64,000 bases of DNA from Paenibacillus alvei DSM 29 (GCF_000293805.1 NZ_AMBZ01000001.1:124001-188000); one strand, 5' to 3'; shown: positions 1 to 7,754, counted from the first letter of the stretch. Notes: generated by a model from the sequence alone, not told the origin. Translations and numbers: made by a program.

Positions 1-496
1 CCGCACTTCCGCCACCAACTGAACGGCTCCACATAAAAGGTGAACCTTTTTCCTTAAACTCTTTGTAGTTGTTAGCGTCAACCCAGCCTTCCAACTTAAT
101 GAATTGATTCCAATCGAATTGTACTAGCTCGGTCGCAGATAAATATGAGTGGCTGTGGCCGTCACTGCCCCATTCATCTGAAATAGATTCAACCTTTTCT
201 GTAACATCATCAGGCAAGCCTCTCGGCTCAGAAATTGCACTAATTCTATGGTTGTTACGTACACCTGCCAAAATTGAAAAGAGATTATAATTGCGACCGT
301 CATGTAAGAAGTTGAACGTACCCGCCTCTTCCTCTTGCAAACGAGTTTCCCAATAAACTGTTGTTACTCCTCGTTCTTTGTCTTTTTGGATATATGAGCG
401 AAGTTCCTCGATTTTTGGTTCGTTTACACCCATAACTGCACGCCAAAGCCCGTCGTCGCCTTTACGCTCTACAAACAAATGGATATCGCAACCCAT
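1..496 (-). CDS. Phage hypothetical protein with MGCDIH start (partial)
   Basis: The open frame runs off the left edge, so only the first 165 residues are visible. It begins MGCDIHLFVERK, an N-terminus I recognise from phage-encoded proteins of unknown function. AGGAGG lies 7 bases before the ATG and fixes the start. Motifs such as GRNYNLFSILAGVRN and WGSDGHSHS are visible, but no catalytic role can be assigned. It is the last gene seen of the leftward early prophage module and starts 2 bases after the AbrB-like gene ends, so the two are probably cotranscribed. Confidence 0.75.
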   Translation of the reverse strand, partial: MGCDIHLFVERKGDDGLWRAVMGVNEPKIEELRSYIQKDKERGVTTVYWETRLQEEEAGTFNFLHDGRNYNLFSILAGVRNNHRISAISEPRGLPDDVTEKVESISDEWGSDGHSHSYLSATELVQFDWNQFIKLEGWVDANNYKEFKEKGSPFMWSRSVGGGSA

Positions 497-498
497 AT

Positions 499-789
499 CT
501 AGACCTCCTCTCCAACGTTCGGTTGCTCAAGGATCTGCTGTCGGCGATCAGCAATTAGATTGATGCAATCGACACAGAGTCGGCCTTGCGCCGCGTATTT
601 TTTCAGGCTCTTTTCCTTCGATCCACAAAGGCTGCAACCTGCCCCGTGTTTCTGGAGAACGATTCGCTCTCCATCGGTAAATATTTCGATTGCATCCTTC
701 TGTCCGATTTGCAATGTTTTACGCAGCTCCACCGGAATGACAAGACGGCCAAGATTATCAAGATTACGTACAATACCAGTTGATTTCAT
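499..789 (-). CDS. AbrB/SpoVT-type transcription regulator with C-terminal zinc-ribbon
   Basis: Protein of 96 residues starting MKSTGIVRNLDNLGRLVIP, the swapped-hairpin AbrB fold that binds DNA as a dimer (about residues 1-45). Two CxxC pairs follow (CSLC and CVDC), suggesting a small zinc knuckle as in some phage AbrB-like regulators. The start is set by AAGGAG just upstream; a longer frame begins 27 bases earlier but lacks a good ribosome site. Probably a phage or host-takeover regulator in the leftward operon. The target is unknown. Confidence 0.85.
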   Translation of the reverse strand: MKSTGIVRNLDNLGRLVIPVELRKTLQIGQKDAIEIFTDGERIVLQKHGAGCSLCGSKEKSLKKYAAQGRLCVDCINLIADRRQQILEQPNVGEEV

Positions 790-856
790 TGATTTCTCCT
801 TCTGCCAGTGATACACTGGCTGTAGAATTCTTGGATTGATTAGCTCCTTGCGGCTC

Positions 857-1006
857 CTACCCCGCTTGGAGCTGTTTCTTTTTCAGCCTGCTTGCAACCA
901 TTCGAAACTGCCGCAGGTACACATCACGCGTCCGATAAGATTCTGATTCAATGGCGAGCAACAACAAGTTGATACATACCAGCAGTCGTTTCTCTCGCGA
1001 CAACAC
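857..1006 (-). CDS. Small phage protein, 49 aa
   Basis: A GTG start follows AGGAGG by 6 bases. The product (49 aa) begins MLSREKRLLVCINLLLLAIE and ends in a basic Arg/Lys-rich stretch, so it may be a short helical protein. No family is recognised. An overlapping ATG frame 2 bases upstream gives a Cys-rich 38-residue alternative that looks less protein-like. It lies in the leftward phage operon before the AbrB-like gene. Confidence 0.5.
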   Translation of the reverse strand: MLSREKRLLVCINLLLLAIESESYRTRDVYLRQFRMVASRLKKKQLQAG

Positions 1007-1020
1007 ATATCACCTCCTTG

Positions 1021-1149
1021 TTAGAATCTAAAGCCTAACTTCTCAGCCTCTACTGCAGCCCATCTAGCAAATGGATAGCGCGCTGGATCAATGCATTCAC
1101 GAACGTAACGATCTGCCAGATGGTCCAGGAGACTATCATTAATAGGCAT
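1021..1149 (-). CDS. Small phage protein, 42 aa
   Basis: ATG frame of 42 codons starting MPINDSLLDHLADRYVREC. Its start overlaps the end of the preceding CxxC protein gene by 11 bases, as expected in a tightly packed phage operon, and the ribosome site (AGGAAG) lies inside that gene. Function unknown. The regular amphipathic composition and the overlap support it being translated. Confidence 0.55.
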   Translation of the reverse strand: MPINDSLLDHLADRYVRECIDPARYPFARWAAVEAEKLGFRF

Positions 1150-1315
1150 GAGACGGCCCCACTTCCTGTCCTGCAATTACAATAACCACCTTTGCCTGCT
1201 TGAGCATGTGATCTACCGAGCAGCACAGTTCAGGGCCTACTTTCCACGCTACCTGCCCGAAGAAGATTTCTTCCTGACATACGGGGCAGTGGTCAATGAC
1301 TTCCTTTGTATCCAT
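1139..1315 (-). CDS. Small CxxC phage protein, 58 aa
   Basis: A 58-residue product starting MDTKEVIDHCPVCQEE. Cysteines in CPVC near residue 10 and a CC pair near residue 31 suggest a small metal-binding knuckle. AGGGGA sits upstream of the ATG. It overlaps the following 42-residue gene. No named family can be assigned from the sequence alone. Confidence 0.55.
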   Translation of the reverse strand: MDTKEVIDHCPVCQEEIFFGQVAWKVGPELCCSVDHMLKQAKVVIVIAGQEVGPSHAY

Positions 1316-1405
1316 GCGGATTCCCCTTTCCTTTTTATGGCTGTAATCTATTACTCATCCCTATTACAATAGAGTTGTCCCATTGAAGGGGAGGAGGTGG
1401 AAACT

Positions 1406-1585
1406 ATGGGTTTTGGTTTAAACAAGTTGCAAATTGAAAGCAATATCAAGCGTACGATTGACTTGCATCTGAGTGGCTTGAGTATCCCTGAAAAAGACGT
1501 CGATATACTCACAAAAGCCATTTCTAAGGTGATCGATGAAAATAACGCTGCAATCGAGAAGAGCATCAAAGAACTTCTCAAATAA
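1406..1585 (+). CDS. Small helical protein, 59 aa, opposite in direction to the phage operon
   Basis: GGAGGAGG precedes the ATG by 8 bases, an excellent ribosome site. The product starts MGFGLNKLQIESNIKRTID and is predicted helical and acidic/basic alternating throughout. It is the only rightward gene within the leftward early module, so it probably has its own promoter in 1316-1400. Small lone genes of this kind in prophages are often host-interaction cargo, but no family is recognised here. Confidence 0.65.
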   Translation: MGFGLNKLQIESNIKRTIDLHLSGLSIPEKDVDILTKAISKVIDENNAAIEKSIKELLK

Positions 1586-1618
1586 GTCCTTATAAGTCGC
1601 TGCCACCACAGCGGCTTA

Positions 1619-2482
1619 TTATTTTTCTTCTAACTTTTTGAACTTCTCATTGAACTCATCTTGAAGCATTTCAATAATGGAGTCAGCCTTATTCACCAGT
1701 CGGTCTCTTTCAGACTCCAGAGCGCTTACTCGTTTTTCTAATTCCGATACTCGTTTATTCTTAAAGAATGAAAACATAGTGGTACCTCCCTTTTTGATTT
1801 GGCTATCAAGACGAATAGAACAATTACTACCTAGCAACACTGGTCGCTCATTCTTGGCGGCCTTTTCCCTATCATCAATAAAAACAACTGCCCCAGGTTC
1901 CAGGTGAACCTGTTCATTTCCGCATTGCTTCATGTTCATATCCTCATTCCTGGGATGTGACAAGTTTTGTACACGACATTGAGATTCAGCAAGGGCAGCT
2001 TGTGAATTAGCATGAATCTGAACTCGTTCTATACAACAAGCGTTTAAATATCCCTCGACAGCATCCTGAATCTTTATAGCGCCGTCTACATCGCCAATTA
2101 TGCCTTCATAGATTTCTTCACAGGTGTCGCTTATCTCATTCCATAAGGCCGTCCTTATATCCACCTTTTTAACAGGCCGTTCTACCGATGCGTATAGCCC
2201 AGCATAGATTGGCCACCCTGCCGAATCCACCTTTTCGATAATCCGTGAATACGGCGCTGGCTCGAATCTATTGCCGTTCATGACCTCGATGCGATCCGAC
2301 TTGCTTAATTCAACCAGGCTGCCGTCTTCTCGCTGCAGCGATACCTTTCCTTCCTCAACAACCAATTGGCCAGTTATGACCTCCTGCTTTTTCTGAGACG
2401 CCATCCAACCTTGCATTGCTGAGTTCATTCGATCTCTGTTCATGCCGCTTCGCTTCCCCTTTCTATTAAGCATGCTTCTCAT
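1619..2482 (-). CDS. Phage protein with DUF5348-like N-terminal part and coiled-coil C-terminus
   Basis: The frame encodes 287 residues. Residues about 35-100 (GQLVVEEGKVSLQREDGSL through SAGWPIYAGLYA) resemble small phage DUF5348-type beta proteins. The middle part is unrecognised, and residues about 236-287 form a charged coiled coil. The start is ambiguous: ATG at 2482 overlaps the BRO gene end, while ATG at 2443 follows AAAGGGG. A strong GGGAGGT precedes an in-frame ATG near 1777, so the coiled-coil tail (MFSFFKNKRVSELEKRVSAL) may also be made separately. Confidence 0.6.
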   Translation of the reverse strand: MRSMLNRKGKRSGMNRDRMNSAMQGWMASQKKQEVITGQLVVEEGKVSLQREDGSLVELSKSDRIEVMNGNRFEPAPYSRIIEKVDSAGWPIYAGLYASVERPVKKVDIRTALWNEISDTCEEIYEGIIGDVDGAIKIQDAVEGYLNACCIERVQIHANSQAALAESQCRVQNLSHPRNEDMNMKQCGNEQVHLEPGAVVFIDDREKAAKNERPVLLGSNCSIRLDSQIKKGGTTMFSFFKNKRVSELEKRVSALESERDRLVNKADSIIEMLQDEFNEKFKKLEEK

Positions 2483-3107
2483 AAATTGTCTTACTTACTG
2501 ATAGATCAAGTTTGAAGTGATCCACCATGGACATTAGACTCACCGTATCCTCTAGGATCGGCTGCCGAGCTACCAACATGTCAGGAGTCATCTGGTTCTT
2601 TTTCAGCATCTTCGGATGACCAAACTTAGACGATACTGCCTTGTCTGCTATGGTGTTGGCTTTGATAAAGTCTCGTCTAACCGGTTGCCGCAAAGAACCA
2701 CTTAGATTACGCATTGCTTCTCGCTGGTGATCCTTGTCCAACATGCGGAAGATTTGGAACCCTTCCAAACCAGTGGATTGGCGGAGCGCTTTAATGATGT
2801 CGAATACCCAATCCTGAAAAGCTTCAGCTTCCTTCTTCTTGCTTTTGAACACGAGCTTGTAAATCGACTTTTCGTTGATGATATTCATGTCAATTTCTTG
2901 CATCGCAGGCGAACCGTCACGCTTCTCGCCAGTCTTTACCCCTACCTTACTTGTAGTAACCCCGTCCTTAAGTCCGCTAAGAGCTCTTGTTACTTGCTTA
3001 AGCCCTAAAGCTTTTGTCACATCGGCAGCCACTGCCCACCAGTCATTAGGTTCCTTTTCGATAAACCGGATATCACAACCGTTCCAGTTCTCTACACGAA
3101 TGTTCAT
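2466..3107 (-). CDS. BRO-N domain phage antirepressor-like protein
   Basis: Protein of 213 residues. Residues about 1-110 carry the BRO-N pattern (DIRFIEKEPNDWWAVAADV, then EKSIYKLVFKSKKKEAEAFQ, then WVFDIIKALR), a DNA-binding domain common in phage antirepressors and regulators. The C-terminal half (DKDHQREAMRNL onward) is a separate, unassigned domain. The ATG overlaps the stop of a tiny upstream frame in an ATGA arrangement, implying translational coupling. The role is probably control of prophage gene expression. Confidence 0.85.
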   Translation of the reverse strand: MNIRVENWNGCDIRFIEKEPNDWWAVAADVTKALGLKQVTRALSGLKDGVTTSKVGVKTGEKRDGSPAMQEIDMNIINEKSIYKLVFKSKKKEAEAFQDWVFDIIKALRQSTGLEGFQIFRMLDKDHQREAMRNLSGSLRQPVRRDFIKANTIADKAVSSKFGHPKMLKKNQMTPDMLVARQPILEDTVSLMSMVDHFKLDLSVSKTIYEKHA

Positions 3108-3208
3108 GCTGGTTTATCTCCTTCCCACGATTTCTCTCCATTCCTTTCAAGTGATTCGATCCACTCCAAGAATGCCTCTTTTCGAATGCGCCGACTGTTC
3201 CGTTTCAA
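3104..3208 (-). CDS. Small HTH-fragment protein or remnant, 34 aa
   Basis: TTG-initiated frame reading LKRNSRRIRKEAFLEWIE, which matches the C-terminal wing of excisionase/MerR-type helix-turn-helix domains. Its TGA overlaps the BRO ATG (ATGA), which argues for translation of this frame. However, the strong AGGAGGG upstream (near 3243) serves an ATG in a different frame that stops after 27 codons. One base lost from the GAAACG stretch would join them. It may be a short intact gene or a frameshifted remnant. Confidence 0.35.
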   Translation of the reverse strand: MKRNSRRIRKEAFLEWIESLERNGEKSWEGDKPA

Positions 3209-3222
3209 TACTCGCGAATTGA

Positions 3223-3531
3223 CTAATCATTCCGGTTCCCTCCTGCTGGCAAGCAAGCGGCGCTATTCCAGCCCTCAAGCATTGCCAGTCGTTCGATTGT
3301 CTCTTGCTTCTTTCGCTCTGCGTTTACACTACCTGACGAAGCCGAAACCTCGGCAATCGTAGGCGGATATTTTGAATTTTGAATATGGTTAGTAAGGTTA
3401 TTGATAGCTACATCAAAACGAACGTTGCGCATCATCATTTCCCAAAGCTTGATATATTCATCCGTTAGGGTTACCGTCGGGTACGCCGTTGAGAGCAAGG
3501 AAAGGATTTGAAGTGTCTCCTTCGGACTCAT
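3223..3531 (-). CDS. G39P-like replicative helicase loader/inhibitor
   Basis: Protein of 102 residues starting MSPKETLQILSLLSTAYP. The pattern of an N-terminal helix, YPTVTLTDEYIKLWEMMM, then YPPTIAEV is typical of the SPP1 G39P family, which binds the phage DnaB-like helicase G40P and delivers it to the origin. GGAGG precedes the ATG by 6 bases. It overlaps the end of the replisome organizer gene by 74 bases in another frame. No phage DnaB gene follows, so it may load the host helicase. Confidence 0.75.
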   Translation of the reverse strand: MSPKETLQILSLLSTAYPTVTLTDEYIKLWEMMMRNVRFDVAINNLTNHIQNSKYPPTIAEVSASSGSVNAERKKQETIERLAMLEGWNSAACLPAGGNRND

Positions 3532-4420
3532 TCTGTACCTCCTCCATTCTGCGCCGTAATAAATCTTTGTTGGCATCTGTCCGGTTCGCTGTATTTGAAC
3601 TAGGCTTTCGCTTCATCTGCAAGCCAAGTTCCGTGTATTTCTCCCTGAGCTTCTTGGGGCTTAGAACAACAGAACTCCAAAATGAATTTGTTGTACACCA
3701 GTCGATAACGGTTTGAAGCTCCTTGGTATCACGTTTATCTAATTCGATTATCTTTCTGAAATCATCCGACCAATTTTGCATATTGGGTTTTCTTATCAAA
3801 TGAGCAACCTTGTTTGCTTCTGCATGCTCCATCACTTTCCGATGAAAATATAATGCCATTTGAAAGTAGACATTTCCCTCATCATATTTTTGATGAGATA
3901 AGGTATTATCTTTTTCTATATCTATATCTATATCTATATCTGTTGCGTGACTGTCACGATTTGTCACGTCTGATTCTGTGACTTGTCCCGTGACTGTCAC
4001 GTGACTATTTCCACTCTCTTGAAGAAGTAGCGCGCGTTGCTTTTCACGTTGCTTCCTCTTTCGATTCCGGTCTAGCTCTCTAATGCGCTCCATACCGTCA
4101 ACATTTTGGTGTTTCTCCCAACTAGATAAGTAAACCCGACCATCTTCCCAAATCTCGATCATTCCGTATTGTTTGAACAGATTGAACGCAGCCCTTACGG
4201 TTGTGATTGGTCTGTTCATCAATGAAATGAGTTGGTCTTCTGTATAAGGAATGGTGTCGGTAAGCATGATTGAACCGCCAGCGTTAGACTTTCCAGCCAT
4301 AGTAAGGAGCTTTAGCCAAATAACGATGAGCGTATCTGCTTCTGGAAGGGTTTCTATAACCTCTATTTTCTTGTTGTCAAATAACCCGACACTTAACTTA
4401 ATCCACTTGATTTCTGACAC
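3458..4420 (-). CDS. Phage replisome organizer (Rep_Org_N-type) protein
   Basis: GTG start behind GGAGGGAG. The 320-residue product begins VSEIKWIKLSVGLFDNKKI, the hallmark of phage replisome organizer N-termini (winged helix, about residues 1-120). These bind the phage origin and recruit the helicase loader. A linker contains a run of Asp-Ile repeats encoded by tatatc repeats near 3914-3941, followed by a DnaD-like C-terminal region (WSDDFRKIIELDKRD, WCTTNSFWSSVVLSPKKLR). With the G39P-like gene it forms the replication-initiation set. Confidence 0.85.
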   Translation of the reverse strand: MSEIKWIKLSVGLFDNKKIEVIETLPEADTLIVIWLKLLTMAGKSNAGGSIMLTDTIPYTEDQLISLMNRPITTVRAAFNLFKQYGMIEIWEDGRVYLSSWEKHQNVDGMERIRELDRNRKRKQREKQRALLLQESGNSHVTVTGQVTESDVTNRDSHATDIDIDIDIEKDNTLSHQKYDEGNVYFQMALYFHRKVMEHAEANKVAHLIRKPNMQNWSDDFRKIIELDKRDTKELQTVIDWCTTNSFWSSVVLSPKKLREKYTELGLQMKRKPSSNTANRTDANKDLLRRRMEEVQNESEGDTSNPFLALNGVPDGNPNG

Positions 4421-4434
4421 GTGATTTCTCCCTC

Positions 4435-4602
4435 CTATTGCAAAGGAGCAAAATTTTGTATACAATTGCCGTAACTTTTGTTTTCAAGCTGACCCTCTGC
4501 AAAGGGTCTTTTTTCTTTCTTCTCGCAGATATTGCGAACGATGATTGCATGTTGCAGCGGACTACGGTAGAACCATAGGCGAGCAAGTTCGGGTAAAGTC
4601 AT
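4435..4602 (-). CDS. Small phage protein, 55 aa
   Basis: The ATG overlaps the upstream gene's stop as ATGA, and the frame ends just before the ribosome site of the replisome organizer. The product starts MTLPELARLWFYRSPLQHA and is rich in basic and aromatic residues. No family recognised. Position and coupling support it as a real small early gene. Confidence 0.5.
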   Translation of the reverse strand: MTLPELARLWFYRSPLQHAIIVRNICEKKEKRPFAEGQLENKSYGNCIQNFAPLQ

Positions 4603-5141
4603 GACTCTTTACCGTTGATGTATCCAACAGTTAAAATCTGTTCGCCGCCGCCCAATACTTTAGCATTCTTGATAACTCTACCTTCCTCAATCAGTTGCTT
4701 CATGTAGTCTAGTTCTTCATAAAAATTTGGCGATATTACATTCAATTTGATTACTTTGTCTTCAAATTCACCGCAGGTACCATCGTAATCTTTCGCCAAC
4801 TCAACGCCTTCTTGGGGCAATTCTGTGCTGTTGAACCATGCAGCATATTTGTCGCTCATAATAGCAATTAAAATCTGACAGTCGGTTACTTTTTTTGCGA
4901 ATGAGTGTGAAGCAAGGTCAAATGCAAATTCACATCCGCCCAGATGAATGACTACCGTATCCCCTTCATCTCCACCTTGGATGTATTCTGTAGTTACAGA
5001 TTCCTGCGCAATTCCGATTAAAGGTTGACAAAAGTTGTCCATATTTAATTCCAGACTGCACTTTGCATTGTGCTGTTTCATTACCTCAAACAAGTGCATA
5101 ATTTCGCTGGCATTTGATTCTTCCAATTGGATAGTTGACAT
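4599..5141 (-). CDS. Phage hypothetical protein, 180 aa
   Basis: Starts MSTIQLEESNASEIMHLFE, with a good ribosome site (GGAGG) just upstream. The protein is acidic and mixed alpha/beta, with a GGDEGDTVVIHLGGCEFAFD strand-rich core. I do not recognise a family. It sits between the ORF6C gene and the replication genes, so a role in early phage DNA metabolism or regulation is plausible but unproven. Confidence 0.7.
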   Translation of the reverse strand: MSTIQLEESNASEIMHLFEVMKQHNAKCSLELNMDNFCQPLIGIAQESVTTEYIQGGDEGDTVVIHLGGCEFAFDLASHSFAKKVTDCQILIAIMSDKYAAWFNSTELPQEGVELAKDYDGTCGEFEDKVIKLNVISPNFYEELDYMKQLIEEGRVIKNAKVLGGGEQILTVGYINGKES

Positions 5142-5164
5142 ATGAAAGCCTCCTTCTTTTTTTG

Positions 5165-5596
5165 TTAAATATAGTCCTTAGGATCGAACGACTTTGCGAA
5201 CTCAATAGCATTTTCAAAGTCAATCCTCTTGATATGGATATACTTACTCACACCGAAATGTTTGTTCATTTTTCGCCATATCAATTTCCGGTACTTACCT
5301 ACATATTGCGTGAATTGTGATTCTTCGACGCCAGGAGTCATCTTGGTAAGTTCAATGGAACGACTAACAGTTGCCTGAAATAATTCATCGATCTCAGACG
5401 GAAGCAGTCTGTTCTCGTCACGGATTTCCTTTGCCAAAACTTCAACTTTCGCCGCTGTCTCCAAAACATTTGCCTCAACCTTTTTCATCTGAGACAACAT
5501 CATTTGCATTGCGGTTCCTTGTTCTTGTTGCCGTGCAAGCGAGCTTTCCAAAAACGAATAGACATCATTGTTACTTTGTACCAAAGCATTATTCAT
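5165..5596 (-). CDS. ORF6C-domain phage protein
   Basis: Protein of 143 residues. After a coiled-coil N-terminal half (residues about 10-65) the C-terminus shows the ORF6C pattern: [55 protein letters not shown]. The domain is usually found at the end of phage antirepressors; here it stands without an N-terminal Bro/KilA domain. Its start overlaps the DUF3102 gene end by 8 bases. Confidence 0.75.
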   Translation of the reverse strand: MNNALVQSNNDVYSFLESSLARQQEQGTAMQMMLSQMKKVEANVLETAAKVEVLAKEIRDENRLLPSEIDELFQATVSRSIELTKMTPGVEESQFTQYVGKYRKLIWRKMNKHFGVSKYIHIKRIDFENAIEFAKSFDPKDYI

Positions 5597-6455
5597 GCAA
5601 ATTACCTCCCATTATCCGGCCGTTCAGCGCCGCCTTTATTTGAGTTGTGAAATTCTCCAGCATCTCAATGCTTTCGAACATCATTTCTTTTACTGTAGGT
5701 TCTGCCTTGGCTAACGCCCCTTGCATATACCCTGTTATAGCTGCCTTTTCAAGCAAGCGTGTGATGTGTACGCGAAGTTCCAAAACGTTGTAATCGGCCT
5801 CGTGTTGCAGCTTCTGACGCTGACGCTTTGCCTCTTCTTCGTCGAATTCAACAGTGTCACGAGCAATGTATCTTCGAAGTTCTTCCTTTGCTTCCTTATG
5901 ACATTGGCTCAGTAGCCGAATCTGTTCTTCCTGATTGTGTAATTTCTGTTGAATCTCATCTGGAACGGTTTCTACCGTCTTTTCAATGACCTTCGGTGGC
6001 TTGCTGCGCTCCGCTTGTAGTTCCCTTTCAAGCTTACGCTTGGTGTCTTCGGCTGCTTTGAGAGCTGCTTTTACTTCCCTAAGCTCTCGAACTGTCATTT
6101 CGTCAACAGTCTTTGTCTCACCAGATGAAGGTACGATATGTTTTTGAATAATGAACTCCGATCGGTCGATTGATTCAGGCAATGAAAGCATTTCGAAGAT
6201 CTTACCTGTTGGTAAATGCGCAGACGTTGTCGTATTTCCAAACTGTGTATAGGCTGCGATCATTCGTTGTGCTGTTCTCGGCTCTATTTCTATAGATTTA
6301 AGCCAATCAAGAAACTGACCGTGCACCAAGTTATTTTCTTTAACATGTTTCAATCGCCTTCCAATTTCAAACATCGCTTGTCCTGCTGTTTGCTTGAAAG
6401 TGTTTATCTCTGCTGTAATAACCGTTATATCCGTTGATAGTACGATATCGTTCAT
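5589..6455 (-). CDS. DUF3102-family phage protein
   Basis: Start chosen at ATG 6455 behind GGGAGGGAGG; the frame stays open 60 bases further without a better site. The 288-residue protein opens [20 protein letters not shown], then [22 protein letters not shown] and [10 protein letters not shown], the DUF3102 signature of prophages and mobile elements. A long charged coiled coil (about residues 120-200) follows. Function is unknown for the family; it probably acts near replication or partition. Confidence 0.8.
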   Translation of the reverse strand: MNDIVLSTDITVITAEINTFKQTAGQAMFEIGRRLKHVKENNLVHGQFLDWLKSIEIEPRTAQRMIAAYTQFGNTTTSAHLPTGKIFEMLSLPESIDRSEFIIQKHIVPSSGETKTVDEMTVRELREVKAALKAAEDTKRKLERELQAERSKPPKVIEKTVETVPDEIQQKLHNQEEQIRLLSQCHKEAKEELRRYIARDTVEFDEEEAKRQRQKLQHEADYNVLELRVHITRLLEKAAITGYMQGALAKAEPTVKEMMFESIEMLENFTTQIKAALNGRIMGGNLHE

Positions 6456-6564
6456 GATTTCCTCCCTCCCTCGTAATCCGCTGTCGGTATGGTCGACTGC
6501 GGTTTCTTGTATCACTATCCATCAAAAGGATGGCGGATTAACCGCGTTACAGAGTAGATACCTA

Positions 6565-6765
6565 TCATGACGATTCCTCCATCAATCGTTGCTCGTATTC
6601 GAGTAGCCATTCTCGACGAATACGATGTTCTTGACCCTCCTTATAGCTGCGAATCTCTCCAGATTTAATCCGGCGTCTAATTGTCTTTGTTGATCGTTGG
6701 AAATATTCCGCTGCGTCTTTAATGGTAAGAACTGGTGGTAGTGTGATAATTTGAAGCTCATTCAT
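6565..6765 (-). CDS. MerR-like excisionase-type helix-turn-helix protein
   Basis: A 66-residue protein with LTIKDAAEYFQRSTKTIRRRIKSGEI, a canonical HTH_17/excisionase fold, then HRIRREWLLEYEQ. Such proteins bind att-site DNA as recombination directionality factors or act as small regulators. It is the second gene of the leftward early operon, 2 bases after the Cro-like gene, a position that fits either role. A short gap (6456-6564) follows before the DUF3102 gene. Confidence 0.75.
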   Translation of the reverse strand: MNELQIITLPPVLTIKDAAEYFQRSTKTIRRRIKSGEIRSYKEGQEHRIRREWLLEYEQRLMEESS

Positions 6766-6767
6766 TT

Positions 6768-6959
6768 CTATACCTCACTTTCCATCCCAAGCATTTTAGA
6801 AATTGCTGGTTTTTGTTTTTCCCCCTTTCTGGTACCTTTGAAGATTTCTGAGACATAGGTAACGGAGACGCCTAACTCCCTTGCAATGTGAACCATCTTA
6901 ATGTTTTTTTGGAGCATGATCTTTCTGGCTTCTGCTCCAAACTCAGTGTAATGAGACAT
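6768..6959 (-). CDS. Cro-like XRE-family repressor
   Basis: Start chosen at ATG 6959, ten bases after AGGAGG; the longer frame adds an unlikely Gly-rich leader. The 63-residue product, MSHYTEFGAEARKIMLQKNI, contains a helix-turn-helix (IKMVHIARELGVSVTYVSEIF). As the first leftward gene facing the CI-like repressor across shared operator-like sites, it is the expected Cro/antirepressor of the lytic switch. Confidence 0.75.
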   Translation of the reverse strand: MSHYTEFGAEARKIMLQKNIKMVHIARELGVSVTYVSEIFKGTRKGEKQKPAISKMLGMESEV

Positions 6960-6992
6960 TTTTCCATTTCCTCCTCCTAAAGACTGTAAAAA

Positions 6993-7143
6993 CAACAGCT
7001 TAATTGTTGACAATCGTCTGAAAATATTCTAATATCAGTAAAGAAGGCATAATCAAATAAAGGTCGTTGGGGAACGATTTTTTTAAATGGGTCATATACC
7101 CTCTGTTTTTTTGTTGCCTTTTTTGCCAAGAATTAAGCTGTTG
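6993..7143. repeat. 13-bp inverted repeat flanking the switch region
   Basis: The sequence CAACAGCTTAATT at 6993-7005 recurs as its exact reverse complement at 7131-7143. Each copy lies near a TTGAC-like element pointing toward one of the two divergent operons. It could be a second regulator's site or promoter-proximal sequence shared by both directions. Confidence 0.5.
7017..7032. promoter_or_regulatory. Phage operator-like site 1
   Basis: TCTGA-N6-TCTAA, the same architecture as the two sites near 7155 and 7185. It lies upstream of the cro-like gene, where a repressor could block the leftward promoter. Confidence 0.55.
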
Positions 7144-7154
7144 ACTGTAGTTTA

Positions 7155-7170
7155 TCTGATTATTTTCAGA
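7155..7170. promoter_or_regulatory. Phage operator-like site 2 (perfect dyad)
   Basis: TCTGATTATTTTCAGA, a perfect TCTGA-N6-TCAGA inverted repeat. It is a likely CI/Cro-type operator, 58 bases before the repressor start. Confidence 0.6.
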
Positions 7171-7184
7171 GTGTCAATGCTTAT

Positions 7185-7200
7185 TCTGATTATTTTCTAA
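7185..7200. promoter_or_regulatory. Phage operator-like site 3
   Basis: TCTGATTATTTTCTAA, exactly 30 bases downstream of site 2 and with the same spacer. Spacing by near-integral helical turns suggests cooperative repressor binding. Confidence 0.6.
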
Positions 7201-7227
7201 TGATTTTATATAGGAGGGGTATCTACC

Positions 7228-7746
7228 TTGTTAGAAGTAATTCAGAATCTATGTAAAGACAGGGATATTTCCATCTTTAAACTTGAAAAAGAATTGGGAT
7301 TTGGGAATGGAACAATTTACAAATGGGAGAAGAGTTCACCCGCTGTAGATAAGTTGAAAAAAGTAGCTGATTATTTTGGTGTGACAGTAGACTACATCTT
7401 AGCAGCAGAATCAATAAAGAAATTACCAAAGTTTTTAAAACCAGTAAGTCAACTTGAAAGTGAATTCGCAAGGTATGGGTTGCGTGTAGATATCGATGAT
7501 GGTCCTTTTTTCAAAACAGTTCTAATCAGCCATAATGTCTACGGAGAGATAGCCAATATGTCCGTTGCAGAATTTCATGAAAACGGTGAGTTTTTGCTCA
7601 GTGATTTGATAAAGGAATTTGAGTTGAAGTATGAACCTGAGACCATCGCCGCCCACCATGATGGGGAAGGATGGACTGAGGTAGAATTGGAGACAATCAG
7701 AAAATTTAAAGAATTCGTAAAATCCCAACGTAAATCGCAGGAGTGA
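7228..7746 (+). CDS. CI-like XRE-family phage repressor
   Basis: TTG start behind AGGAGGGG. The 172-residue protein has an N-terminal HTH (MLEVIQNLCKDRDISIFKLE, GNGTIYKWEKSSPAVDKLKK, VADYFGVTVDYIL; residues 1-60) and an unrelated C-terminal part with no LexA-type Ser-Lys protease motifs. Lack of self-cleavage fits its pairing with the downstream ImmA/IrrE-like protein. It is divergent from the cro-like gene. Confidence 0.85.
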   Translation: MLEVIQNLCKDRDISIFKLEKELGFGNGTIYKWEKSSPAVDKLKKVADYFGVTVDYILAAESIKKLPKFLKPVSQLESEFARYGLRVDIDDGPFFKTVLISHNVYGEIANMSVAEFHENGEFLLSDLIKEFELKYEPETIAAHHDGEGWTEVELETIRKFKEFVKSQRKSQE

Positions 7747-7754
7747 TTGCATGC

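Noticed and set aside
3914-3941. tatatc microsatellite as a possible CRISPR-like or phase-variation repeat
   Set aside because: It encodes an Asp-Ile linker in frame within the replisome organizer and is a 6-base repeat, so copy changes keep the frame. There are no spacers.
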